Under the pieces are notes generated by a model, which was not told where the DNA came from, made no database searches, and saw nothing but the letters and a program-made list of their open reading frames with translations. Below, one piece after another: positions 47,871 through 59,009 of a DNA stretch of 64,000 nt. The position numbers and the translations under genes were made by a program. The first letter of the stretch is position 1, and every line of letters starts with the position of its first letter. Source of the stretch: Bigelowiella natans CCMP2755 (Eukaryota; Cercozoa; Chlorarachniophyceae); NCBI GenBank assembly GCA_000320545.1, contig ADNK01000862.1, forward strand, positions 1 through 64,000. The letters run 5' to 3'.

Positions 47871-49689
47871 CTAGCCTTCAAGCTCATCATCGACGTCCTC
47901 CTCCACATCGTCCATCATTGACTCATCCTTCGCAGCCATTTCCAGCGTTTCGATGCCTTTCAGTGCCTCGCGATGATCCGGAGTAAGCACCAGAGCCGCA
48001 TGATACTGCTCGAGAGCGAGTTCTAGGTCCCCACTCATCTGCAGTAGCGCGTGACGCAGTGAGTAACCACCGTGAGAGAAATTGTGACATCCACGGTGAA
48101 ATAGGAAGGGGGGGGGGGGGGGGAGTTTGATGAGGAATTGTGCCAATGCGGGTGATAACTGACTACATAATAAATATATCTGATTGCAATAGCTCTACTC
48201 ATGCCCCAATCTCCTCCTCCTCCTCCTCCTCCTCCCTTATTACCTTGTACGCGTCTCCCAACCGGATGTGAAGGTAGTCCCGCCGACGGTGCTTTAGCTG
48301 TTCTTTGAGGAGCTCAATGATCTTATCGTAGCGCTTCTCTAGGTGATAAAATCGCGACAACGCCTCGACGGCGTCCAGGCATTTCTTATCAATGGACAAT
48401 GCCCTCTTGAATGCCTGACAACAAGCAAAAGTTCGCATCATTCGTCGTCCATGCGAACCTACTACTACCATGACTACTACGATATATCACTTCTACTTGG
48501 ACCTTGCATGCCTTCTCCTTCATCTCAGGGCTCTGCGAGAGAACGATACCAATCAGCGTGAGCGACTTCGGGTTGTGCGGCATCAGCTCCAACGCCTCCT
48601 TCGCCACGCTCAAGGCGCGCTTGACCTCATGCATCTGCAAGAAGGCCTCCACCAGGCCTTGGAACACGCAGAACCGGGGGAGGACGGGCATTGAGATCGG
48701 CTCTTCTTCGATCCCAGTGATGCCAGTGGAGATCCCCTTTACCCGGTTGTATGCGAGTGCGGCCCTCTTGCCGTCGTTGTGCCGCAGGTGCAGGAATCCC
48801 TTTGCGAGCAGCGCGCCTGTGAAGAAGCAGCAGCAGCAGCAAAGTTGCAATCGTAAGTGAGGAAGAAATCCAGCAGTAGGAGGAGGAGGAAGGGGAAGTA
48901 GAGGGGGAGGGGGGGGGAGGAGGATTCGTAGTAGTAGCAGTAGTAGTAGTAGTTGTTGTAGTAGTAGTAGTGTCAGAAGTAGTTCTTATATCAGAAGAAC
49001 GATGTAGCAGCATTTATGTACCGATGCGCGAGAACACGTGATGGAAAAATAAATAGCAGCTCGAGGAGCAATTGATTGATTGAGCAAGCAGCAACAGCTA
49101 CGGATATGCTACCACACCTGTGTGTCCAGGGTACAAGCAGAGCACACGGTTGAGGCACTCCATTGCCTTTTTGGAGTTGAGCTTGGCTTCCGTCGAGTAG
49201 TCGAGCGAGCATACTGTTGTCATTGGTGATTATGGTGGTGGTGGTGGTGGTGATGACGATGATGATGATGACGATGATGATGATAATGATGATGCTAACG
49301 GACAGCATTCAACGCCAACAACTCCCACCATTTCTTCCAACATCCCTTTGAGCAAGCAAGCAAGCAACACACACACACACACGCGCGCGCGCGCGCGCAC
49401 GCAGGGACTACTGCCACTACTACAACAACAACTACTATTACTACTACTACTACTGTATTCTTCTCAAGCATGTACCAATCCAAGGCTCTGGGCGATCAGG
49501 TGCCTTACGAATGAGGTCTTGCGTGAGTCGCGATAGCTCCGAGGTACGCTCACGAATCCTTAGGATGAGCGCGTGCGTGTCAGCCCCCTCGCAAGATAGC
49601 GGGTAGAGTTCCCTTGCTCCACGGAACAGCTCCAATGCCTCGTCCAGCTTACCCATGTCAAATTGCAGGGTGGCCTTTATGTGTATGTG

Positions 49690-49730
<41 letters not shown>

Positions 49731-50916
49731 GTGCGTGTGTGCGCGCGCGCACGTATTGATTAACTGAGTGCTGTCAAGGTGAGGAAGACGTGACAACGAT
49801 TCATTGGTGGTAATTCTGTGCAACTTCTACTTCTCCTTGCTCGTTGGCCGGTCGATCATTGATTATGTAGTGTTTATCACCTGGCGCACCATGAGATACA
49901 GGTTCCCTGGAAACTCTTCCAAGAGCACTTCGAACGCTTTCGATGCCATCCCAAGCTTATACTTAGCAGTCAACCCTGTAGATGATGATGATGATGATCA
50001 TGAAGATGACCATGACGACGACGACAATGCTTGTAGCCCGTAACGACGATTGATATATCGTCATCGTCACACCAGCAAAATTCTCATCATTACTATATTG
50101 TATCATCATCATCATCCATCACAGTGGGCTGGAAGTACATTTGAACAATATGCATGCAAGCTACTACCATGCGCCGTCGTCAGTTTCTCGATGAATGGGA
50201 GCCGATCCACAAAGGCAGCAGCAGCAGCAGTAGCAGCAGCAGTGTGGCCAGCACTACTCGCAGCATGCGTCTTGCGTCCAGTTGTAGGTGTTTGGAGCCT
50301 CGCGAGCGCCTGTGCGGCCTCAATCACCATACGTGTGCCCTTAGTCCGATCTAATATCTCCTGGTAAGCATGAATGGCCAATTTTCTCCGCCCCCTTTGT
50401 TCTAGTAGTCGTGCTAGTTTGAGGGAATGCCGAAGTGGACGGTGTTTGAACGGGATGGCCTTCAGGATCACCAGAGCAGCCTGTTGTTGAAGGCAAGCGT
50501 GTAAAAAATTGTGCTGCGTGTGGACGTGTTTTTGTGTGTGGCTATGGGCATGCCTGCAAACCGACATCGTGCTCCCTGAGCTTGATATGACAATCAGCAA
50601 TGCGCAGCTTTATCTGATATTCGATCATGGCAGATTCCATCTTGCTCTCCTTGGATGAGGCTCCTCGGATGAAACCGAGTCCCTTTTGATAGAATCCCCG
50701 TGCTTGGGCGTAGCTCGTTAGGCCGAAAGCTGCGTCGCCGAAAAGAGTCCAATCGTTAGCACGGTCTTGAGCACTTGCCCTTTTCTTGCTCTTGTGCGAG
50801 ACGAGAAAGGAAGCTAGGGTCCATGCGGATGAGAACAGCCCTTCCTTTAAGAGGGCGCTTATCTCCTCACGGAGGTTCTCCATTGGCTGTTGCCGCGAGT
50901 GCTGCTTCTTGACCAT
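47871..50916 (-). CDS. APC7: Anaphase-promoting complex subunit 7 (APC7/ANAPC7), TPR protein
   Basis: Scaffold TPR subunit of the APC/C ubiquitin ligase that drives exit from mitosis. Minus-strand pieces: N-terminal exon to about 50565 (ENLREEISALLKEGLFSSAW, later YQIKLRIADCHIKLREHD, matching human IEVKYKMAECYTMLKQDKDA); about 50490-50115 (LARLLEQRGRRKLAIHAYQE); about 49980-49884 (KYKLGMASKAFEVLLEEFPG); about 49678-49495 (DEALELFRGARELYPLSCEG); about 49213-49122; 48818-48510 (FQGLVEAFLQMHEVKRALSV); 48416-48246 (RYDKIIELLKEQLKHRRRDY, RLGDAYKV); and 48045-47871 (GDLELALEQYHAALVLTPDH). The end is an acidic tail (MMDDVEEDVDDELEG), like EEDVDDMEGS in human APC7. The start is ATG 50916 or 50883. 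Introns carry GT, TAC and CAG runs. Confidence 0.87.
49675..49752. repeat. GT then GC dinucleotide run
   Basis: A GT/GTGC run of about 65 bp in an APC7 intron, immediately upstream (in transcript sense) of the exon whose protein begins KATLQFDMG. A second AC/GC run is at 49369-49402. Confidence 0.9.
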
Positions 50917-51733
50917 ATGGTAGTCAGTCTGCCTGTCGTATGAAGCAAGAAGACAGGCGTGGAATTGTTCGGACAGAGCCAAAGTTTCAAGGGAGTTGAA
51001 AAAGACAATAGATTAGAACTGAATGGGTGGAAGGAAGTGTGTAAGTAGCTTTCCCTTTTTTCTCCCCCCGTTTACACATCCCCACCCCTTCCTCCTACCC
51101 AACTCCCTCCTCAATTTCCTTTTTTATAAACACCCTCCCTTCTCCTTCCACCCCTCCCCCCATTTTCACGTGTTACTCGAAAACGATCTCTCGGTTCGAG
51201 TTTCGTCTCAAATCTTCATGGCAATACTTTAGACATTTTATAAAGCATAAAACATGCTAACCACTCCTCATTCTGATACCAACACCGTATGAGATCATTG
51301 GTTGCACCTTGCCAGTTGAAATTAGTCCCAGGTTTAAGCTAGGTTTATCCTCGATGTGACATTATCCGAGATACGCGAACCCTTTCCCTCCAAAATTTAA
51401 GAGAACGGGACGATTATTCCATTCTGCGACATATCACGAATCATGTCGTAGTGCACAAACCACAATCGTTTTAACAAGTCGCAGCAGCAGCGAAGACTCG
51501 AATGGCACTAGATTCTCTTCCTTTCGAGCTTGATGGAGCTTGATGAGCATTTCGATTTGCTCAAAGAGCGAGTCTTCAGAGAAGCGCCCCGGTCCTCTCA
51601 TCGATGGCTAGATCTAGTGGGTGAACATTGCACGACCACATGCTAGCATGTCCAATGGATGCAGCGTTGCAACGTGCGCCATCTGCGCAGCATTGTGAGC
51701 GCACCTAGACACTAGCTAGCTAGACACACACCT

Positions 51734-51770
<37 letters not shown>

Positions 51771-52072
51771 CACACATGCACCTAGCTATCTAGACACGCA
51801 TGTGTGAGTGCAGCTTGTTGAGCATGCTCAGCCACGCATGCATGCCTATGCCAACCAGTAGCTGTGCGAAGAAGCAGCGAACTGCAACGGAAACGCAAGA
51901 TTGAGGCAAGAAAATCATTGATGCCTTGCCTGCATCATCAGCCGCACTAGCGCATGGCACAGCTGCACAGCATCAAGCAATGAGATCACAACAGCGCCTA
52001 CCTCGCTGATCTGAAGACCCGCACAACTTGTAGATACATCAACATGCTAGCATGTGAGATTCGATCATTGTG
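50917..52072. other. Spacer between APC7 and METTL5 with a TGCGACA-TGTCG dyad
   Basis: Both flanking genes are on the minus strand, so this holds the APC7 promoter and the METTL5 3' end. TGCGACA at 51425-51431 and TGTCGTA at 51444-51450 (12 bp gap) repeat the dyad of the DHRS1/BUD23 spacer. An AC run is at 51737-51768. CTAGCTAG and GCATGC palindromes resembling those at 47.2 kb occur at 51600-51850. No supported gene. Confidence 0.5.
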
Positions 52073-53083
52073 TCATCTTCTTTTCCTTGAATTTTTGTTT
52101 CCTTTGCTACTTGACGCCCCGCCCCCGCGGTTACCGCGACCGTGGCGATTATTGGATGGCTTTCTTCGACCTTTTCCTCCACATCTCTTCCCTCGTCCTT
52201 GTGTCGTTGCGTCTCTTCCTGTTCCACATTTTCTCTGGGAACCCTTCGTTGAGTTATCGAGTTGTAATCGGTCTATTATCTGCATGAGCTCTTCTAAATC
52301 AGCGGTGGACGTCCCATCCGTTAGCAGTGTGGCGCCACAGCTGTCTTCTTCTTCAGACGCTGCTACGTCCTCTATCCCCTCCCCACTCCGCCCGAAACGA
52401 ATCAGATCCACCTAGGAGGTGTAGCATGGGAAAACAGAGAGAATCAGGATGGATTGAAGTATGCATCTGTCTATGAATGTACACATACGCACGCACACAA
52501 ATATAAATAAATAAATAAATATATATATTAATATGTGTTTGTGTTATAAAGCCCATAAACTAGTGGCTAGCACCTGAACGTCCACTGATTTTTTCTTGTG
52601 AAACTGAGGGTAAGGAGAGGTAGATGAGGAGAAGAGGGGACGACAGAAAACCATGGAGAGTAGTATGGGTGGAGAGTCAATGGAAAACTTGATCTTTCTC
52701 TTATGAATCATCATCACCATGTTCCATCATGAGGAGGAATGCCCTCTCTTTCACACCTCCCCCTCCCCTTCCCTCCTACTTATTCTCTCGTATCTCCACC
52801 TTATACATTTGCGGGATGTCGAAACGCAGCTCCGCAATCACCTGAACAAAGAAGAATCAAGAATGATACGCGAAAGCGAGAGCGACTATCCGAAATGATG
52901 ATAACACAAGAAATACCGTCGATCATCTAATGCTGCGAGGCAACGCAGGTAGCATGCGACGGCTGCAGTAGTAGTAATAGTAGTAGTAGTACCTTGGCTT
53001 CAACTCCCCATTTATTTGCACGTTTGAGTATATGCTGAAGAGGAACAAGAAGAAGAAGAAGAAGAAGAAGAAGAAGAAGAAAA

Positions 53084-53115
<32 letters not shown>

Positions 53116-53281
53116 GGGTGAGTTCTCAACACTAAAGAGGGGAGGCGGCAGGGGTTTTCCTCCCCAGCTTACCCCCTAATAGTTTTCGATAAGAACCTTT
53201 CTTGTCGAGGTCTTGTGCAGCGAATATACGGATGTTTTCGTCAGCTGAAGTATGATAAATAGCGTGTTTCAGATATGTGAG

Positions 53282-53331
<50 letters not shown>

Positions 53332-53470
53332 TGGTGACGCCACTACTCTTAATGCCGTCTCCACAAAGATCATATCGATGCCCTAAGATTGTTTGCCGAA
53401 AAATGGAGGAAGTTAGTCAAATTGAAGACACAAATATTTGTGATTGTGTGTGTGTTATTTTTTACAACAT

Positions 53471-53513
<43 letters not shown>

Positions 53514-55611
53514 TATCGATTTGTCGACCGAGTTGCGAGTGCCGAAGGGCGGATTCATGATCACGGTATCAACCTGGATATGATGATGTTGATAAGAGAC
53601 GATGATGAGATGATGAGCAAAGGAGGGCGAGGAGGAGGTGATGGTTTATAAACAGGGTTTTCGAAATTAGCTTTGAACTGCTTAATGACGTTTTTATCAA
53701 GATTTATTGAAGTAGAGGCGAGGAGACCCGTGTGGGCGCTGCCTCTCTCTCTTTCTCTCACAAAGAAATCACTACTAGTAGTAGTACTACTACTGCTACC
53801 GCTCATTCTACTGCTCTCTCCTTCCTTCCTCACCTCTGGAAATTTGTCCATTTCCATATATTTGTAAGAGAAGGTGGTTCCTGTTATCATAACATCAACA
53901 TCAACAACTTTTCCTTGACTTCAGCATCACCATCTTTCGACTTCTTACCCTTCTTAGCATCCTCCTTGTCAACATCGCTATCTTCATCATCATCATCATA
54001 GTCGTCGTCATCGTCGTCGCCACTCTTGCTCTCCCCCTGATCTTCCACCCCACGACCGTTCTTAGCGATATCATAACCATCGTCACCATCGTCGCTATCT
54101 GCTTTCTTCCTCATGACTCCTTCTGTGCCGTCTGCACCCCGGGCACTTGTAGTCCGAGATGTTGGTTCTGCTGCATCATCCCTCTCATCATCCTCACAAC
54201 CATTTTTATCATCCTGAACTATCATCTTCAGCACCCGTCGCTTCCCTTCCTATGGTCATTATGTCAGAGGTGATATTCCGTTGGTTTTTATAGCGTGTGG
54301 TGGGTGGAGGGGGAGGGAGTATAGAAGAGAACGATGAAGAATCTTCTGTCGAAAAAGAGAATGAACCTTTGTTTCCTCATGGCCATGGTGTTGTTCCTTC
54401 TCCGAGCTGTGGTGGTCATCCTCGTCATTTTGGTGGTCCTCCTTTGTAACCACCTGCCGCTTTCTGCTGGTCTGTCGCTCGACGAGATAGCGGAGGATCG
54501 TAAGCACGTTTTCTGCAAAATAATACATTCGTGTCATAGAGAAGGCTACGGAGTGCGGACATTTATTGCTTTCGCGTTATTTTCACAGCGTTGTATACTA
54601 TACGGATGCTCGATGGTATCACCAACCGTGGATCAAGTCTGCTTGGATGTCGTATGACGCAAGATTTTCCTGCAGCAGCAGAATCAAATTCATGTGTTGT
54701 TATCCTATGGAGTATGCCAGCTAGTAGTAAGTGAGTAATAGCCACCTTACAGATCCGCAGCGCATCAGCATCCAAATCGATCCCTATGTTGCGTCTAAAA
54801 TATATGGCATAATTTAAGCGCTTAGCCGCGTGCACTCGCAAAAGAGAGATGGAGGCAGACTCAATCTAGCTTTAGTTCAGAGTGATTCGCGACAACGATG
54901 ACCGTTTTGATTATGCAGGTAGTAACATCGACGATGGGTGCGCAGATACGACTTCCGCACAAAATAAGTATAGTTATCATTACTACTATATTACTATTAT
55001 TATCATTTATTACTGTTACTACTACTATTATTATTATTATTATTATTATTATCATTACGAAGCGCCGATGCAGCTCGATGCAATGGTGAGCATCCCACAA
55101 CCACACCCGAGGTCCAAGACGCGCTTGCCTACGATGTCGCCGTACGCCTGCTCTATCGCGAAGACCTAATAAGTATCAACCGTGCGTGTATGAGTGAGCA
55201 AATCTTGTCTTTCATGATAGTTGAGAGGGATTGTTGTGCGCGTGTGTGTCACCATCACCATGGTCGCTGCCAAGTGTGGGCTTGTAGGATACCTATGGAG
55301 GCAGGAGAGATCACGATGAGGAACAAGAAGAAATAGAGGAAGAGCGAGGAAGCGTGCAATGATGGTAGGAAGGAGAAGCACTATGAATTAGAAGTGTGTG
55401 ACTGTGTTGCTTAGGAAGTAACTGCTCAAGCTGAAACTTGGGTCGGTCGAACGCTTTCACGTCCTCCAGTAGCCTGAGAAGAACGAGAATAAAGTGGCGT
55501 ACGGCGAGATACCGAGTTTACTGGAGTGGAACGAGGGAGGAAACGACGTAACAAGCAATAACAAATTCGATCGTTATGTTCCACTCACGATTCCAGATGC
55601 TTGAGCTTCAT
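52073..55611 (-). CDS. METTL5: METTL5-type 18S rRNA N6-adenosine methyltransferase with acidic insert and basic tail
   Basis: Makes m6A in 18S rRNA (A1832 in human) with TRMT112. Exons in phase at the 5' end: 55611-55589, 55473-55423, 55292-55259, 55165-55059, 54794-54746. Landmarks: MKLKHLES, PKFQLEQYPTSPHLAATM (human LLEQYPTRPHIAARM), VLDLGCGCGMLTIAS (SAM motif I), NIGIDLDADAL, then VIMNPPFGTRN (catalytic NPPF, near 53545), IAELRFDIPQMYKFHKKKS across two exons, and VDLIRFGRS (human VDLIRFSF). Two additions are not in the human protein. One is an Asp/Lys-rich acidic block encoded around 54225-53890. The other is about 100 residues after the usual end, finishing in RGG/Lys-rich sequence. Exons between 54746 and 53573 and around 53270-53180 are only partly resolved. 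Confidence 0.88.
53041..53516. repeat. GAA/GAT trinucleotide and CT-GT microsatellites in METTL5 introns
   Basis: GAA run about 53046-53082 continuing into GAT about 53084-53114; CT then GT run 53284-53332; CT run 53471-53514. They interrupt the region between the NPPF exon and the C-terminal exons. Confidence 0.9.
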
Positions 55612-55962
55612 GCCTTCCTCCGATCTGCTACTGAATCGTATCCCTAAAGTTCGAATCCCTCCACCGGAAGAATTATAGGACTAGCAAGGGGTGGGAGGGG
55701 GGGTTCGACACACGCCTCGTTGTTGTGTGGGTCGATGGATGCTCCTCGCTGTTCTGAGAAGTGTTGCCGTCGAAAATAAAACTTCCGGAAAAAATATTTA
55801 AACCTGAAAACTTCCTTCCTGCGTAAGGCTCTGTTACAGTTTGCCTCCCAAGGGTGATTTGCAGCCCAATGCGCGTAAAAAAAAATGGATTTTTGTTTCG
55901 ATATTACCAGCTTAAAATAAGTTCCAGATGAAATCTTTCCCCCGCCAAGAGCCGACCGGGTC
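55612..55962. promoter_or_regulatory. Divergent METTL5/small-gene spacer
   Basis: 351 bp between the METTL5 start and the ATG at 55963. The minus-strand frame crossing it (55644-56048) overlaps the plus-strand gene and lacks a motif. Confidence 0.4.
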
Positions 55963-56470
55963 ATGGCGGTGACGTCGTGCTTCCGGTCGATGCTCCTGGC
56001 GTTCTGCGCACTGCCCTCGCCCGCGTCACCCACCGCCCTAGAAGGCACGGCTAGATCGTCGATGATAATCCAGGGACCAAGGTATGGTTGCAGTAAAAGT
56101 ACAGCAGCTCTCGGTATGTTTAAAGCGGGGGGGTTTGCCTCTGAACGGAGGCAGCCCAGGAGCTACTACGGTCTTTGTGGTGGGGGTAAGCAAGGCGGTA
56201 GATTGGCGGTATTTAGAGCTCTACCTCCAGGTAGTCATATTAAAAAAAAAATCTTTTTCAAAGTGCATTCAGCAGCAGCGGCACATCGCTAATAAATGTG
56301 CATGCTGAGCGCAAGCGCAAGCGCTTACTTGAGAACACGCTCCCCCGCCCCTATGATACATAGGCCTGAAGAAGTTGAAGCCGAAGATTCCGAAAGGAGA
56401 ACGAGTTAACGGAACGTACGTCATTGTGCGATATCGGAGGGGTCGATGGGCAGCGAGGAAGGGAACATAG
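55963..56470 (+). CDS. Small two-exon protein with N-terminal targeting-like sequence
   Basis: Exons 55963-56086 and 56364-56470 join in phase to give about 76 residues. The first 24 residues (MAVTSCFRSMLLAFCALPSP...) look like a signal or mitochondrial/plastid presequence. The mature part is short and very basic: LKKLKPKIPKGERVNGTYVI then RYRRGRWAARKGT and stop. The size and charge resemble small organellar or ribosome-associated proteins, but I recognise no family. An alternative splice two bases earlier gives a different acidic ending. Confidence 0.5.
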
Positions 56471-56587
56471 GGAGAGGAGAAAACTGTGTTTAATTTGTTT
56501 GTTATTTGCAAATAAAGATAAAGATGTCAATAAAAGAAGGGGGGAAAACACTTTAGCAGAAAAGTTTGGCATCTCCTTTTTCTCCTC

Positions 56588-56836
56588 CTAATGCTCCCCC
56601 TTCTTCTTCTTCTTCTTCTTCTTCTTCTTCTTCTTCTTCTGCTCATTCTTTTCCTCCCCGGATCTGGTGACATGCCGAAGTATCCGTTCAGCTATTATCG
56701 AAGAATATAAACGGATTTCGTCCCTAGGTGTAATTTCATTAGAAAGAAGTGAGAAGAAGTTATGGGAGAGATCGACATATAGCAGCCACGGCGTTGGGTT
56801 TGGTTCGGTGTATAGGACAACGACTCTATTGCTCAA
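56588..56836 (-). CDS. Possible exon ending in a polylysine tail
   Basis: A minus-strand frame contains LLSNEITPRDEIRLYSSIIA then ERILRHVTRSGEEKNEQ, followed by about 13 lysines from a GAA run and the end GEH. The non-repeat part has balanced codon content and reads like protein, but no start, splice partner or family could be fixed. Confidence 0.25.
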   Translation of the reverse strand: MSNRVVVLYTEPNPTPWLLYVDLSHNFFSLLSNEITPRDEIRLYSSIIAERILRHVTRSGEEKNEQKKKKKKKKKKKKKGEH

Positions 56837-56996
56837 TAGCTGAGAAAGGCATTGCCGCTCCGACTTTTTTTAGTCGCCATGGTATGGTAGGTAATTAAGT
56901 ATCATTCTATCGACGTATTATTAGGGACAAGACGGGGAAAGAGGGCGTTAGAAGCTGTGCTGACATTCAGGGGCCTAGCTAGTATTGCTGCATCGA

Positions 56997-57194
56997 ATGG
57001 CATTCATCCTGGCAATAGATTTCCGATTGCATGCAGCAGCAGCAATAACAACAATAGTAGTGATAATACTTATAGGAACAGCAGTGCAAAAGTATCAAGA
57101 AACACTACTAAAAAAAACAGCAAGGCAAGGTTTACAAATAACAGAACAGGATCTGTTCCGAATGAAAATTTGCTTTCGCTTAACTCAACGGTGA
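56997..57194 (+). CDS. Possible small single-pass membrane protein
   Basis: A single-exon frame of 65 residues from ATG 56997. It has a hydrophobic helix (AAAAITTIVVIILIGTAVQ) then a charged, helical tail (LLKKTARQGLQITEQDLFRM). This topology is typical of small organelle-membrane subunits. No homologue recognised, and a different frame across the same DNA is also open. Confidence 0.35.
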   Translation: MAFILAIDFRLHAAAAITTIVVIILIGTAVQKYQETLLKKTARQGLQITEQDLFRMKICFRLTQR

Positions 57195-58143
57195 ATATGA
57201 AGAGAATTAAAAGAGTTAAGACTTAACATCTGTGCCAACTAGCAATGAAAAGGATACGATATATATTTGAAACGGATGTAATGAAATGATTGCATTTTTT
57301 CATTAGTTCCATAAACATACATGCGTGGCATTTACATTCTATGACTTACTATGAATTGCAACGAATATAAGCCGAAGACAGGTTTTGTACATCGATCGTG
57401 TAGCTTCCGCATTGCATAGCTACATCAGGGTGATATATCTATCTAAATGCCACGCACTTATTTAAGCGATCTATCTGGTGTCACATTCCGCTGACACACG
57501 CCGCATTGAATATCGCGTAGACCATTGAAAATATAAAATTACATCATCACATCTGTCATGATAATATATATATCGCTGTAGAGCAAGAGTCATCGCTTAT
57601 TCGTGGCTCTAGTTATTGTTTAAGAATGAATGCAATAACTGCTATGTGTAGACATCAGTTCAAGATTCACTGCAAAATAAACGCCGCCGGCCGCACATGC
57701 AATTATTGCATGTAGACCAGATAACTTCATTAACATATTAAAACATTTATCAAGCAAGTTGTATGCTAATGAGTTATTTTGTTAAATTCTAGCATGCGCA
57801 TTTACATATGCAATGAAGCGCTCGCGTCGATCGCGCTCTTGCATGCGTCGTAGGTATACACTATATTTATCGACGTGACATGCAAGGATGCAACTGCCAC
57901 GATCGACACGTGGCCTAGCTTGCTCGCACTCAGCCACGCATCAGGTAAAATTACTAAGTCTTGTATTCTTGTCATAGTCTCTAAGGCAATAAATTGAGCA
58001 TGTTTTGGGCATAGTAGTTGGTGTTATCAATCAAGCGGAAAAGTATTCTTCCTCGACGTTGCTAACTCATCTGAAACTCTTCCCCACTATCATCCTGTGC
58101 CGTTGTCATCTAATGTTATCTAATAATACGATTTTCTTCGAAG
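57195..58143. other. Intergenic, AT-rich, no supported gene
   Basis: Contains a short inverted match (57272-57285) to the dispersed repeat at 11004 and 47581. GCATGC-type palindromes occur around 57700-57900. Confidence 0.5.
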
Positions 58144-58512
58144 TCACAACGCTTCCTCCTGACGAGACTCGATCTTCTGTATCTCATTGTCCAAGGCCCT
58201 ACGCACATCAAGTGAATACAACAAATAAGTACTTGAAGAAGCGCACAATGATTGTGGAATCTTACTCTCGTATTGTTCTCGACAGGCTCTCCTCAACAGA
58301 GGCCAGAAGGAGCGCTGTACTTGCAGCGCGCACAGCAGGTTCTATCTTCGTCACTCGTTCCATGGCCGCTTCGTCGGCCTTCTTCTCCAATGTCAGCGCC
58401 GTGCGCCAGTCATCAGATCTTCACAATTCACAACGACAGGACAAGGGGAAATGGAGTAATAACATTATCAGACACACAAAATGATGGGCCTTTTCGCATA
58501 TTGATATAAATG

Positions 58513-58545
<33 letters not shown>

Positions 58546-58960
58546 CTTGAGGATAGAAGATACAATAAATAAACTCCAAAAAAGCAGTACCCAAGCTGAC
58601 TTGCACATGCCCACCATCTATTTCTCACATTGTGTTACAAATGACAGCAACAGCTACCACCGCCACCACTACCACTACGACTACTAAGCTAGGAACCTGA
58701 AGGCCTCTGGTACAGGTACATCTAACGGGACGAAAGCAGTAGCAGCAGCAGCTCTTGATTGCGCCATCAGTATATTGCTCCGTGCTTGCACGCCTGTGGC
58801 CATCGCAGCAGCAGCAGCAGCGGCAGCTGCTGCTGCTGCAGCATGAGGCGAGTATGGACTGAAGGGAGGAATAGATGCAGCAGCACCACCCGTAGGGGTA
58901 CGCGGAAGCGACGGCGAGAGGAATGGGTGATGGGGAGGGAGGAAACCAGGTCGTGTGGCA

Positions 58961-59009
<49 letters not shown>

